A program made the translations under genes and the position numbers. Shown one piece after another: positions 42,942 to 57,900 of a DNA stretch of 64,000 bases (its first letter is position 1; each line of letters begins with the position of its first letter). The notes under the pieces were generated by a model. It ran no database searches, was not told the origin of the DNA, and saw only the letters and a list, made by a program, of their open reading frames with translations. The stretch spans positions 62,001 to 126,000 of the forward strand of contig CAMNRO010000003.1 in assembly GCA_946553045.1 (NCBI GenBank), given 5' to 3'. Source of the DNA: an uncultured Porphyromonadaceae bacterium. Lineage in GTDB: Bacteria; Bacteroidota; Bacteroidia; Bacteroidales; Muribaculaceae.

Positions 42942-45900
42942 CTATTCCTGTTCTTCGCCTAAAGCTATGCCATGATGTGTTTTGAGATATTCAATGTATT
43001 CCGCTGAAAGTTGTCCTGCTTTATACAAATCATTGAAATAGCCTTTGGGGTCATGCAAGGCATTGACAAGTTCTCGCATTACGTCATACATTTCAGCTTC
43101 GAGTCGAGAACGTTCTTCTTTATTGGTTTCGGTAGCTATAACTTCACGGTAAGCGTCGATGTCAGCCTTGAAATCATCGAAAATTTCATAGTTAAGATAT
43201 TCGGGCGAGTTCTCAAGGAAGTTTATCCTCTCGGCATAGCCCAATACTCCGTCCTCGTCGGCGTTCTCATACTTCCGCATGAGTTGGCCTGTGGCCTCAT
43301 ACTCTTTCAAGTATTTGAAGTATTCGTTTTGCAGCTTGCGGTTTGCCGTGCGCTCGTCGCCCGACTTGATAAGGCGGTTGGCTATGGGTATATTGCGCCA
43401 TTCAAAATCACGGTCGCCAAACATGGTTTCGCCGGTTTTCTTAATCTTATTGGGGAACGTGAATAGACCGCCGAACGTACCGTTAAGCAAGTATTCTATC
43501 TTGGCCGGGTTGATGTCGATAGAGCCTTTCTTGAAGTCGTCGCCGCCCGATGTTTCGTTGAGCCACTTGGCAAAGGAAACAAGATGTTTGTCTGCACTTG
43601 CATAGGCTTTAGTCCATTCGGGGTCGTTCTTATTGAACGGTGTGTCCTTATAAACCGGCAAGCCTGTCCAGCCCTTATTCATAATATAGGCTTCGGTAAA
43701 CGGTTTGGCTGCACTCGGTATGAATGGAGATATGCCGCCGCCACCTTCGAGCATGTCTATCGGGAATATTTGCGACACTTGAGAGGCCATTTGTCGGGCA
43801 AGCTCCGAGTTGCTATAACGCTCGTTGCCACTGATTACTCCGTGAGCAAGTTCGCCCATTCCATACATGGCTCGATACTCGATAGGTAGCGGTATGGTTA
43901 TCCATTGGTCGCCGGCATAGAAGCAGATGTTTGAACGGCGGACGTATTCAGGCAGATTGTAATATGCATTCTTATCGTCATCGTCGCCGTCTCCACCGCC
44001 CAACATTTGAGCCAGCAAAGGAATGACATACCCAAGAGTGAACAGTGCTGTTGCTCCTGCCGAGAATTTGGCAGGGTGCAATTTTGCCTGTCGACCAAAG
44101 TTGGTCATACCTTGAATACCGGCGTTCCAGAATACATATAACAGTCGGCCGCCGCCACTGAGGTATGCCCCGGTTTTGCCGAGGGCGGTCTGGCCGTTGG
44201 CATTAACCATTTTGCCGCCACTGCCTTTTTTGTTGAAGTTTACGCTAATCTCCTTTGCGTCATAGATTGCTCGGTCGATGCTTCGGCCAAAATCACGAGA
44301 CGTTACGAATGCTGCGAAGCGGGCGCAGTTTTCGGCCGAGCGGTTGAGTAGGTCTAACTGCATACCAAGAGCAGTCCATACCCTGCGGCCTGTGCTGCCT
44401 TGCTTTTTAAGTTCGGCGGCGACAGCCCTCTTGTGGCCATCAATATCACGAACGTTGGTATAGCCTGTTTCTCCGCCATTCTTCATGAATTGATAGAAAA
44501 GGCTCTCAAGGCGATTGCTCATATTGAGTGTGCCGTTCTCCCATTTTCCGAGAAGACGACGCATTACTATTGGATTGACTCTGCCAAAATTCTTGTGGAA
44601 GCGTCGGGCATATCGCGGACTTTCCTTAACCCATGTCATGCAGTTGGAGTAGAGCATATCTCGGAAAAAGTTGCCCACAACGAAGTCAGGGTTACGGGTG
44701 GTATAGAAAGCTGACAACTGACGATTTACCCATGTACCGGCTTTCAGCATGTTGCCGACTACACCATTTTGGTCAACGTCGGGATTGGTAAGACCGTTAA
44801 TTGCCTGTGCGGCTCTCGGGTTTCCGTTAATAGTCGCTACGAATGTGCGGCCATTACGCTTGATAAGTATTTGATGTTCGCGAAGATTGCCACGCACTAC
44901 CTTGTAGGGTATGTGCTGTGCCTCGCGGCCTTTCTTATACTTGTCAGGCTCGGCGGTTCGTAGAGCTTCCATGCGCTGCTCAAAGGCTTCAACTTTTTGT
45001 GCCACTTCATCGGCGGTATCGGTATCCTCAACGTCAGCGAAGACAGGCACCCACTCGTCGGTAACGTCGTTGTATTCAAGCCAAATGTCATGAACACTTA
45101 CTGCGTCGCTGGGGTGGTTGAGTATGAAGTTGAGAAAACGCTGCTTCATCAGGTTGCGGTTTCCCTGACGTATTGCATCGTCGGCCATCATGCCTATTGT
45201 TGCAATAGGATCGTCGGCCATGCTCTCGCGGCCTTCTGCCTTTTTCATGATACTGCCGCCGAGTGGTCCGTCTTTACTTGTGAGATAGCCATAGACTTGC
45301 TCACTTGTCGTTTCGTTCCAACCGCGCAGGGGTATGTAGTAGCTATACATTCCAAGTATCTTTTCGTAAGTCTCCTTGCTGATGATACCCGAAAGATAGA
45401 TTTTTTCAAGTGTGGCCTTTGTGGCATTGTTGATTGCTTCCCACAAGTCCGTGGTATCAACCATGTCCTCGTAGTCGTCTACCCACTGCTGGGCAGTGGC
45501 CTCTGCGCTTCGCCAATCGGCTTCGCCTGTCAATCCCATAAGACCCGCAAAGTCTCGGTCTGTTTCTTCGCCGTTGGCGGCCGCCTCGTTGCGCATATAC
45601 TCGTTGCGCTCAAGACCATGCTTTGCCATGATGTAGTCGGTCAGCTCTCTGCGCTTACGTTTGTTTGCACCGGCAATGCGGCCAATCTCTTTCAGGAGAG
45701 GCTGCATATAGCGTTGGAAGTATTCGTGCTGTTCTCCGGCATTCATACTGCTCATGCGGTTCTCAAACAGGTAGGCGTTCTCAAAACCGGGTACGTCCTC
45801 AATTCGGGTTTTCTTCCCGAGGACTGCCTGATAGAGCGTTTTCAAACCTAACATGCTATCCTGAACGGCCTCTTTGAATTGATAGTTGCCACTTCTTACC

Positions 45901-48900
45901 ATGCTCTCGTAGGCATAGCGGGCAAATACACGGTCACGGGGCGAGAAGTCGCCGGGGCGGTAAAGGTCACCCTCGGCTGCATATTCAGCCTCGATACCTC
46001 GCTCTGCATAGTTGCCAACTTGCAGCTCTGCCTGTTTGGCCACGTCAGCCGCTTCTCCGAGTATACTCCGCTTTCCTCCCGGCTCGGCAAGGTTCGCGTA
46101 GCTACGCCATAGTATATACCGTAGCTCGTTGTCAGTTAAGACAACGCCAACCTTATCACGGAAGCCCTCAAAACCTATCTTGTCGAGCATATCAAGGAAC
46201 AGGCGTTTGATTTTCGACCACCAACCGGTGTAGCTCTGCGCTTCGCGGAAGCTGGTGTCTTCGGCAAGACCGGCAAGATATTCCTCGGTCGCGGTGCGGA
46301 AATCCCAGCCGTTTTGAGCGGCCATTTCAGCTATCTTGCGACGTATGCTATCGTCGGCTGACTGATAGACATTATCGAGGAATGTATTAAACTGTTCCCC
46401 GAAAAGCTGACGTAGACCATAGTGGGCTACGGCTTCATGGAGAAGTGTCTGCTCTGCGTCAATGGTGCTGACATTGTTAGGAATAACAATCGTGATTTTG
46501 CCTGTACGTTTGTTATAGAAGCCTTTGGCTTTGGCTCGTTTGCCCTCAAGCTGCGAAGCGTCGGTAATAATCTCCACATTGTTGAGGTGCATACGCTCGG
46601 CAAGCTCCTTAACACGGTCGACCATGCGCTGACGCTCACGTGCGGCAAACTCGGCCTGACGTTTCTTGCTGAAACGATTTTTACCCATGACCTTTGAAAT
46701 AGGGTCATTGGCAAACGACACTTCCGCGTCGCTATATGCGCCATAGCCGTCGCCCATTCGCTGACGTTCCTGTTCACTTATCCACTGTTCAAAGGCAGGG
46801 AGCGACGCGCTACCGGCGTTGCCCTTTTCAGGCTTACCAATCTTAACGCCACGTTCAACAAGAGCGTCACGCAGAGCCGGTGGTACTGTATTAAACGGCA
46901 CTTCGATACCGTGGGCGTTCAGTCGCTGTGCGTATGCCTCGGCTACTTCCTCGACAGGAACGACACGGACAACTCTACTCCAACGGCTCAATATCACGCG
47001 TCGAGCCTGACCTATCTTGGCAAGCGCACGACCAACAGGACCGCTTTTCCATTCCTTCTCGCCAACGGTGTCTTTGGCTTTCTCGGCATGGTATTCACTT
47101 GTAAGTTCGCTTACCGGCACTTCTACTTCAACAGTAACGAGTTCAGGACGACTCCATGCGCTGCTGAATTGGTCATTGATTGGAGACCGCGACGTATGGA
47201 TATATGGATTATAGGCAGCTTTGATAGATTTGCCATTACCCTTGTCGAGCTTGAAGCGTCCGTTTTCATCGGCCATTTCCGGGTGTTCCTCGGCTTCTTC
47301 CCATACGCCGACTTCGGTCGCGTCGCGGAGTTGGCCGTCAACCTTTGCCGACATAGGCGGACGAAGACCGCCATCGATCATCTGCATTGCGCGATATACC
47401 TTAATGGTCGGTTCGCTATTAAGACGGTCGAGTGTGGCCTTGTCGGTTACAGGGCGGCACAGCACATCGTCCTCTGCTTCCTCTGCGGAAACATCGGAAA
47501 GCTGCGACTCCTGTAGCACGGTAAGATTGAACGGCGCACGGCTCAACATATCCACAACTTTTGCAATGTCGGCTTCATCAACGTAAGCAACCATGTTGTT
47601 GCCCTTGGTAATGAAGTTGTGACCCTCAACGAGTTTCAAGAGGTCGGGGTGCATTGTGTATATGCCGCCTCGTTGCTTGGATTTAGGCACACGGAGTTCG
47701 TATTGACCGCGATGTTGCCAACCAAACGAAACTTTCTCAATCTGCACATCGCCATTCTCGCTGACAACAGCTTTGCCCTCGCGTATCTGCGCAAGGCGAC
47801 TGCTCAACGACGCGCTATTGCGTAGGTCGGTCAGCTTGAAATTCTCCCCCATAAGAATGCCCTGACGAGTTTCTCCGTCGATTGTGGAGAAGCTAATGAG
47901 GTTGCCTCTGGTCTTCTCGCCTTTCTCGGTGTCAACGAGAGCCTGAAGGAGATTGCCGGTTATGATATAACGCTTTTGACGTGTTTGCGTCGGTACTTTG
48001 CTATCCCAATTCTCCAACGAGATTGCCCGGATTTCATCAGGCGAATAGCGATTGGCGATGTCGGTAGCAGATATAATCGTGTTGATTGCTTGGTCGCTCA
48101 ATGCGAGTTCTACCTTACGTCGGCCGTCGAGCGTTGCAAAGATTGCCGTCGATGAGCCGAGAGTATAGCCTTTGTTGAATTTGAAGCCGACAAACGTACC
48201 GAATGTTTGCGTGAACATTTCGGCTGTACCTTGTTTCAGGTCTTGAGGCACAACATAGATACCACCGGCGCGAAGACGTTGGAGCAATGATTGTATACGG
48301 TGCTTTATCGCCATAATTTCCTCTTGGCGTTTGCGCTGCTTCTGCAACTCTTTCTCTCGTTCCTCGTTGGCAACAGTATCAGCGAGAGATTGTATCTGCT
48401 CGTCGGTAAAGTTGTTTTCGCCTCGGCCTCGTGCTTTAGTGGCGGCGGTGACAGCCTTTTCTCTTGCTTTGGATATACGGGCTTCTCCGGCCTCTCTCAA
48501 CTTACCGATAGCCTCATCTGCCTTTGCTTGGAAGAATTGCGAGATTTCATCGCCTTTGGCTCTCACATAGTGCCGCCAATCAACACCGCCGTTCTTCTCG
48601 GTGTAATGTTCGCCCATGAGCTTACGAGTAGCTTCTACTATCTCGTCTCGCTTCATAGGTTTCTTCAACACATCGACTTCGACTTCTTCGACGTATGTGT
48701 TATCGGCAAATGCGTTGCCGCTTCCGGGGTTCTCGCCCTCATGCCAAATCTTCTTTTGCTTTGTCTCGGCACGAAGTGGCATAGTTGTGATTTCAAGGTC
48801 GTTCTCTCCGGCATCGTCGAGGAGTTGAATTTTTACACGGTATGCCTCGGTTATTTCTCGGAATATCTCGTCCTGTTCCTCTACGGAAAGGAAAGCAAGA

Positions 48901-51900
48901 TAGCGAGAGATTTTACCGGCACAGCCTGTTTTCTTTGATGTGTCCTCTTTTTCGGAAGTGCGAGGGCCGTCTTCAGCTTTCTTCTCCTGAAGCATATCCA
49001 GCGGATCGCCGAGACGTTCTGCGAGTTCGGGGTGTTCTTTCAGATACTCCCACACAACATCGTCGCCATACTTGTTGAGGTAGTCGACAATCTCCATTTC
49101 ATTGAATTTCGATTTTTGCGATGAGGTGGTGTTTGCGTCGAGGCTCTTTAACTTTGCCTTGAACATCATTTGAATGCGCTGCTCGGCAGGGATAGTCGAC
49201 ATGATATATTCGTAACGGCCACGAGTTACCTGACCGCTTCGGTCGATACGGCCTCGCATTTGCACTTCGTCGTTGATGTCGCTCTGGAATTGAGCAAACA
49301 CCATGACACGCGGACGCTGGTCTTGAAAATTGACTGACGAATGAAGCGATAAGCCGGTAGAGCCGGATTTGTTAATCATCAGTACGTCGAGTTTACCTGA
49401 ATTGAAGTCGCGAACGGCGTCCTTTTTGTCGCGGTCTTTTCGGGCCTCAACAATGTATCTACCGTCCTCGGTACGGTTGAGCTGCATGGTGCGGCCGGTA
49501 ATCTCTGCGACACTGTAACCGGCTTCCTCTATCTTCATACGGATAGCGTCCATAGGAGAAATAGGCAGGTCAGCACTCAGGTTGATTATCTTTTCACGGA
49601 TGGCGTTGTAGGCGTTCTGCCCCTCGGTAGACAAGTCGCTCAAAGAGATAGAGCCGCCCTCGGTGTTTTCGTCGGCGTCTTTTTCGGTAAAGCGCATTAC
49701 TCCGTCAAGCGCACGCATAAGAGTGAGCGAGAAGTTGGGAACGTCGTCCATAGCAACACCTTTAGGTGCTGACGACAAGAAGCCTTCCATTGTGTTCGTG
49801 AAGCTGATGACGGGTTTATATCCGTTGCGCAGATTTTCCACTACGCGGTCAGCTACAGCGTCCACTTTCAGGGCAAAGAGCAACTGATTGACAAGGTTAT
49901 ACATCTTCGACGCAAAGGGTACGTTCTTAACGCCTAAATCCTTTGTGCCTTGAGTATGGCCGACAGTAGCACCAAACTCGGCTACGGCCTCGTTTTTGGC
50001 GTCGATTATCGGAGTAATGTAGTCGTCTTGGAAATTGCGGATTGCATTGAAGATGTCGGCCACTTCGTTAAACTGTTCACGCTGGCGGCGGTTGGTTTCT
50101 TCCTCTACGCTTAACCAATCAATGGTTACACCCTCGAAGCTACGCTCACGACGTATCATTTGGCCGGACTCAACCAACTGTTTCGACATGATTTCTTGCA
50201 GGGTAACGCCGCCTTTGCTAATGGACTCAATCAATTCCGAGGCTTTAACACCGGCTTCGGCAATGGCTGTACGCTGGGCGTAGATAGGCATATTGTCGGC
50301 ACGTTTGGCAAAGGTGGCGGAGAGGAATGTAACGCCCTCGGCCGATGATGTCAACATCTGCATGTAGCGTCCACATCCACTATCTCCGCCGACAGTATGA
50401 CTTTCGTCGAGAATAGCGATGTTGCCCTCTGCGAGTTGTGCGAGTGCGTCACGTCGGGCCTGTCCGTTATAATCTGCTGTTGTATAGCCCTTGCTCTTTT
50501 TCGGGAGTTTACGAGCCTCTACGTTCCATGTTCCGTCTTCATTCTGCGCATAGTCGGCCGTGCCGTTCTTAATTTGGTCGTAGGTCGTAAGCACATAGTC
50601 GTATTCTTCAGGGAGTGTGCCATGCTCCATGATGTAATTGAATACCCTCTCCTGTTCTTTCTTGGGTGGAAGCTTATGAACTATGTTGCCGTCTTTGTCA
50701 ACAATATTTGCGTCTTTGGGATTGGACGCAATGATGAACGGACGGAGATCTCGGCTGCCGATGTCGGTGAGGTCTCGGTAGTTGTCGGTAAACAACGTTG
50801 GTTTCTGCGTGAAGTAGATAGGCACTTTGCCCTGTTTCACAGCATAGCGAATGAGTGCAGCACCCTGACGTCCTTTGCCAACGCCTGTCATGTCGCCGAT
50901 GATAAAGGCATTGCCCTTATTCATTTGATGAATGGCAAGTGCGACGGAGTCTATCTGCTCGGCGGCAAGATAATCGTAAAGTTCTACCTTGCTTGAATAG
51001 CCAAGCTCGTCAACAAGGTATTGGTCGACATCGCCAATCTCGCCGAGGCTCTTTTGAAGCACCTGAGCCTGTGCGGCCGGCACTACCGACATGAGGGTAA
51101 AGCCGTTGTCGCTTTGGTTGGGGTACGGTACTTTCTCGGTGGTAAGGTCAGGTTTTACCGCCAGTCGCTCTGCGCCACGGTCAGGTCGAGGAGCAACTGC
51201 TCCACGTCCGTCGCTTCCACTTCTTCCTGTTCCATTTTGTGTGCTTCCACTTCCGACGCTTCGGGGCTGTTCGGGATTTGGTTGCGGAACATCATCAGTG
51301 CTTCCTGCATTTCCTGTGACTGCATTATCCACTCCAGCAGGGATGCTTCCGTCATTTCCGGATGTAGGCTGTCCGCTATCGGTCCGGGGTGTATCTCGGA
51401 CTGTATCGCCTGTTTTACCGGGTCGTTGCCCTGCTCCTGTGTTCGGGCGATTGTTTCCTGTACGAACCGGCGCACTCGCTGTTCCGTCAGCGGCTGTTTC
51501 AGGGTCTCGCTGCACATTGGCAAGCTGACTCCCCATTTGCTGAATTTGCTGTATATCATCTTGAACACGTTTATAAAGTTCGTCGAATGTTGTTACTTGC
51601 TCGGCACGGGCTTTGGCCTTGACCGGCGGGAAGACGCGTTTAAATTCGCCTGTCTTGCGTCCGTCAATCAGTATCATGCGCACGTCGTAGCCAGTACCGT
51701 TGCGAGAGTAGAGAGCCTTGCCGCTTATGTTGATAACATCTGCGACGTTATAATGGCTGTAAAGATAACCAAAAAATGCGGCATCTTTAGGGTTCATCGA
51801 GCCATTTGTGCGATAACTTGTGTTTCCACCGATTACGATTGCGGCTCGACCGTCGTCTTTCATCTGCTCCAGAGCGTTGATTGCCATTTGAGCCTCAAGA

Positions 51901-54900
51901 CTCGAAATGCGAAAAACGCCGTCGTAGACCTTTTCGGTTATAGTGCCGAAAGGTGGATTGGTCATAACTACGTCCACCTTGTCGCCAGGGAATGGCAGCA
52001 ATGCGTCCTGTGCGGTTACTTGGCTGTAACCGAGTTTGCGAAGATTGGCGAGTCGTGCGTCGTCGATGTCGTTCACATGAACGAGTGAGGGGTGTACGGT
52101 AATGGTCAGTGCGCCGTTACCAGCACTCGGTTCAAGCATACTGCCGACAGCTTTACCACCGGCACGGACAAACTGCCCCATAACAAAGCCTAATGGCGTA
52201 GGTGTGGAGTATTGCTGTTTCATCAACCGCTCACTATCACGAGCGTTGAGACTCGGCTGTATTTGGTAGAGGTCGACAATGTGGTCGAATGCGCTACGCT
52301 GTGCCTCTGCTGTGCCGTCGATGTTTATAAGAGCCTCGGAGCGCGTTAGCTGCGTCATCGCCAACTCGACGAGTTCCTGAAGGTCGGTGTCGCTGATGTC
52401 TTTGAGCGCAGGGTATTTTGAGGCCATTTTCTTAACATCGGTCATGGTCAGTGGCTTTACGCTTTCAGCGTCAAGTTGAAGCATGGCGACACGGCTCTCA
52501 ATCACACCGCCGATTTCTTCTACCAACTCTGCAGTCTGCGCCTCTCTTTCCTGAAATGCGGCAGAGTCGCCGATGAGGTCGGCGGCAGGGCGTTGTTCAG
52601 GAACAACGAGTGCAGGAGTTTCTACGGTATCGTCCTCGACGGTATCGAACAAACCGCCGTCGGTCGTAGGCTTCGGCTTTGTCTTGCCGGATTTCTTCTT
52701 GCCGGGTTTTTGCTCATCAACAGTCGGGCGCACACCGGGTATGAAGTCGCCGCTGGCAATCTCAATCTCCGTGCCACTCTCGACTACGGTTTCAGTGGTA
52801 GAGCCGTCAGGATTGGTGCGTTTTTTTCGCTTCTCCTTTAATTTGGCTTCAGCTTCTTCTCGCTCCTTTTCTGCTTCCTGTTCGGCAACGACAGCGGCGG
52901 CTGTTGCCAATGCGTCGGTGCTGGGCTTGTCGAAGTTGGCGATGTCGACGCTACGCACTTCATCGTAGCTATCCATGTCGGCAATAAGCCCAGCGGCCTC
53001 GGCTTCGGGCATGTCGCGGACGGCGTTATAGAATGATTTCAGGTAAGGACGGATAGCGTCGCCGAGGTCTGCAATCATGGCAGAGGCATAGGCTTTGAAT
53101 TTCCGTGCGCCTTTCTCGATATGATAGACGGCCATTTCCGTACCGATAGCGAGAATTTCGGGATCTACACCCATGTTGAGCTGACCGCCGAGCTTCTTGC
53201 GCATACGCTCACGGAGTTCTAAATATCTCTCGTCAGTCACGAGTTTGTTTCCACTCGGGTTTATGGGCTTGTCTGCTTCCGGCTGTTGCGTTTCAGCCTC
53301 GGTTACCTGTTCCGCTTCGGTGGTGGTAGCGGTCGGGGCTTCTTCGATAGAGCTACGCATATCGTCGAGCGACAGCGGTTGCGCGTCTGCCACGGTCGCA
53401 GGGTCAGCTACAGCCTTTGCAAAAGCCTCGGCTTCCTCTTGAGTTTTGAAGCCGTAGCCTTTGGGTACGGACGTGCCGCCCATTTTCTTTGCAAGATTGA
53501 GGCGTTCTTGCCAAACGGCTTTGTCGGCACGAGGAAAGACAACACGGTGGTAGGTCTTATTCTTCTTGGTCGTGTAGGTGTCGATTGTGTAGCCGTCAGT
53601 GCTGGATACAGGATTTTCAGGAGTGCTTTCTTCAATCTCTGCCTTGTCGGCAATCTTATACTCGTGGTATGGCTTTTGCTTGCGGTGGCTGCTCTCAATC
53701 CATTTCTCGAAGTCTTCAAGATTTGCAGTAGAGAATACCAGACGACGGCCTTTCTCCCAACCGTCTTCATAGTTGGCGAGATAAGCATTGATAGCGTCGG
53801 CCTTGTCGTTGAAGCCAAGCATAACCTTATGTTCGTCGAATGTACCGTCATGATTGTATTGGTCGACAATAACGACACGTCGTCCATTCCAAGCGTCAAT
53901 GTCGGTGGAAAGGAACACGTCGATATGGTCGCCGTCTACGCCCTGCGTACCGCGAATGTAGCCGTAGGTATTCTGCATGGTGGTTTCCCACTCCTTGCCG
54001 TCAGCGTCAGTGCCACGTCGCACGGAGCCAACAGGCTGTTCGATTGTCACGTCGAATGTTCCAACCTGAACATGGCCTTTCTTATAGTTGCCGGCCTCTT
54101 TCTGCGCCTGTGTAGGTTCAGTATTGACTTCGGCCTCTGCGGCGGCGATGTCTGCGGCGAGTTTTGCCTGTTTGTCGATGTGGACTATCACATCGGTAAG
54201 GCTACCGAAGTGTTCGCCCTGATACTCGAAGCGTGAGCCGGTATAGAAGCCCTCACTGTTAGGCTCGTCTACCTGAATTACTTCGTGCTTGCCGTCGATC
54301 GTAATTGTACGCTTGTATGTCGGCGTTTTCTCGTCGCCCTCGGTCCAATCATCATCGGACACTTCGATACGCTTTTCAAGCTCCGAATTATCGAGGTCAT
54401 CAAATTCGTGCAGTTCGGCTTCTTGCGTCGACGACGGCATTACTATGTCGGTCGTCCACGACGGACTATTGAGTAGCTTGCGGATGAGATTGTGCATGAA
54501 GCGGCCAAGGCTACCGCGTTCATTTTCCATATTGCCCTTGAAAGCCGGTCGGCCGTCTTCCATAATGGTGTGGCCGGTCAGTTTGATAGTCTGCCCTGTC
54601 ACGCTGTTGGTAAACGTAGCGTGTGATAACGCCTCGATTTCTTCGGGCGTAAAGTCGGCTTCTTCGGGGGCTAATTCGTTGCTCCCTTGTCCGCTATCGC
54701 TTGCAGCTCCTGTTCCACCGTCGGCCGGTTCTGCTTCTTCCTGAGATTGTTCTGCGCCGTCAGCGTTTCCATCGCTTCCGGGTCGCCCGTCTTGGCCATC
54801 TTCACTATTGATGTCCAATACAGCACTTCCATTTGTTCCATTGTCGATTGTCGGTTTTGCTATGGGTTGATATTCGAGATTAAGCACACGATGTATGGCC

Positions 54901-57900
54901 TCGGCAAGAGGCTTGGGGGTCTTGTCGGCGACTTCAAAGAGATTATCCTGTTCCGTACCCTGCACAATGTCATACATCATATTGAACACGGACTGAATAT
55001 GTCTTTGGGTGTGGCCTTTATACATGGCCGCGAGTGCGAGCGCAAAGTTACTGAAAGTTTCCGAGGGAAGATAAGGCTCTCCCGTAACATCGTCAAAGGC
55101 AGATTGCAGTTTCCATGCCTCTACAGCATGTTGAACAGCCTCGGGGTTCGTAGCGTCACGGAACTGCTCGTAACCCATGAGTGCGTCAAAAGCGATGATA
55201 GACTGCTGGATTTCGCTAATCATACGGTCGGCAAACGCACTGTCGTAGTCGCGGAATGCCGTTGCGAGGATAGCTCGCTGTGCCTTGGCGGGCATTTTGT
55301 TGAACATTTCTTCGAGGCGAGTGCTGCCACCTGTGAAGATTGATTGATACATAATGCCCTTGAGGTCGTTGGCTGCTTCGGCTGAAAGGTTGCCTTTGCT
55401 GTCAAACGCACTTGCATATTGGGTGTTGCTGATAAAGCCCTGCTGGTTCATCCACTTTAACACGTCAACACCATTAGCGTCGACGAGTTGAGCAAACGAG
55501 GCTTCATCGTCGGCAGAACGAAGCAAGAGATTGGCAAAATTTCGTATCTTGTCGCCCATTTTCTGCACTGCATTTTTGGGCTTGATACGTTCAATGCCGC
55601 CGCTCTCGGTGTCCTGTGCTACATATTGGCCGAGAGTGATAGCGTTTTCGTCCGACACGTCAAGCATATTGGCGAGTACCGGCTGCTCAAAAGCGGCGAT
55701 AGATTCAGGAGTAAGGCCAAACTCTGCGGCATGGTCGATAAGATACTGCTTGTATCTCTCGGCCGACTGCGCATAGTTCTCATACATGAGTCGGAGAGCT
55801 TCGCTTCGGTTGTTGCCCTGAATAACCTCGCCACGAGCATTGATACTCGGTGCGCCGGTAAAGGCAGTGACGCTCGAAGTGATTTCTTCAGGGCGCATAC
55901 CCTCGGCAATCTTGGCGGCGGCGAAACGGCTTGCCGCGTCCTTGCGCTCTTTGGGCTGCGCTTCATCAAGGAAGTGCGCAGGGTTACGCTGGCCGTCACG
56001 GTGGCTCGGCTGCAACTGTGAAGCCTCAATGACAACGACATTGCCGGTTGGCATAACATCGTCGCCAAATTTAACTTCGACTGCATTGCCGATTGCATGG
56101 TTGTCGATGATTTCGGGGCGGTCGACTTTCTGCGGTCCGTTACGACGGTAGCCTCTGGCACGAGCGTCGGCCGGAGTGTCAACTGCCCAATCGGGTACGC
56201 CGTTGAGTGCTTCACGCTCTATGCGGTCAGCTTCTTCTCTTTCTGCTTTCAGTCGTGCTTCTTCCTCGGCACGTTCCTGTGCAAGACGACGAGCCTCTGC
56301 TTCTTCGGCATTGCGACGCTCACTGTCTCGACGCTGCTTTGTACCGGCAATCTTTTTCCAATGATCGAGAATTGCCTTTGCACGGTCGCGGATAGCCTGT
56401 GCCTCTGCGAGTGCTTCCTTTGCAGCATTTTTCGCGGCGATACGTTCTGCCATTGTCGGTGCTGGGTCGCCCTTTTTACGCTTCTCCGGCTTACCTTCCT
56501 TTGTTTTGTCGAGAGCCTTTTCTGCGGCATTGAAGTCGGCCTGACGCTCTGCAACGATGTCGGCTACAACTTCTGCGGCTGTTGCTTCATCGCCCTGCGC
56601 CTGTTCAACGATAGCATCCCAAGCGGTGTCGGGTTCGGCTTCATCATATTTGGGTTGTCCTTGCTCGTCGACAGGGATACGAGAAAGAGCCGACGCTTGA
56701 GGCTCTGCTTCGACAACTTCTTCGGGATTGGGAACGGTTTCCGTGGCATTTTCACTGTTTTGCTCGACAAAATCGGGGTTTTCCTCAACATTGGGAACGT
56801 TTTCCACGTTTTCGGGAACAGGCATAGTAATCGCCTCGCCGTTGTATGTGTCGAGCATTTCTTCAAGTTCGGCAGGGGTCAGGCGGTTCACACGGTTGCC
56901 GTTGATAGGTTCTTCCGTGTAAATCTCCACTGTGCCGTCCTCGTCGAGTTCGCCGGTGATTGAACCGCGAATAGGTGTGCCACTGTCGTTGAGTATGGTA
57001 AACTCATCGTTGAGGGCAAACTGTGGGCGCATAGCCTCGGCCTCGGTGGCCTGTTGCTGTGCGCGATTGGCGGCGCGTTCCTGCTCGAAGTTGTTAAGAC
57101 GTTCAATGTTGGCCGCGTCGGCAAAGGCTTGGAGTTGCTCTTTTTCTATTTCGGTTTGCTGACCGTTGGCGAACTGCACGATGATTTGGCCGTCAATAGG
57201 CATTCCGCTTTCCTCATCTACAAGAGGGCCGACTATCGTTACACCTACTACACCGCCACCGTCATTGATTTGCACCACGTCGCCCGGATTGAATGCGAGT
57301 GTGCCGTTCATGGCGTTGGCTGCGGCCTGTGCGGCCTGTTGGCGGATATTGTCGACAGCCATTGCCTTTTCCATTTCAGGGTCGATTGCTTCGCCGGCCG
57401 ATACGATAGATTTCGGGTCGGTAAATTCGAGTTCGCCTGTTACCGCGTCGCGGACAACAATACTCTCGTCGGACGCGTCACGGTCTATCGTGCCGTCGTC
57501 ATTGATAGCAAGAGAGCCGCCGACAATGTAAACCTGACGGTCGTCGAGACCCATAATGGCTGGCTGTATCATGCCGCTGGCAGGATTGACACGAGCATTT
57601 ATCATCGCGTCGCTCTGGGCAATCTGCTCGTCGATATTGTCATTGACACGTTGCAGAATGCCGTCGCGGACGGTTTTAGCATTGATGTAGTCGCGTGCTG
57701 CGTCGATTTCTTCCTGTGAATACAGGCCATTGCGCGACATTTCCATGAGTGTGGCGACCGGAGATTGTTCGAGAGCTTCAAGTATCATATTGTCAAACAT
57801 GCTCTCTGAACGTTGACGCTGATACTCAAACATATTCTGCGCGTCGTTCATCTCCTGTGGAGTGGAAGCCTCGTAGCCGTCGATGTATGACTGACTCAAT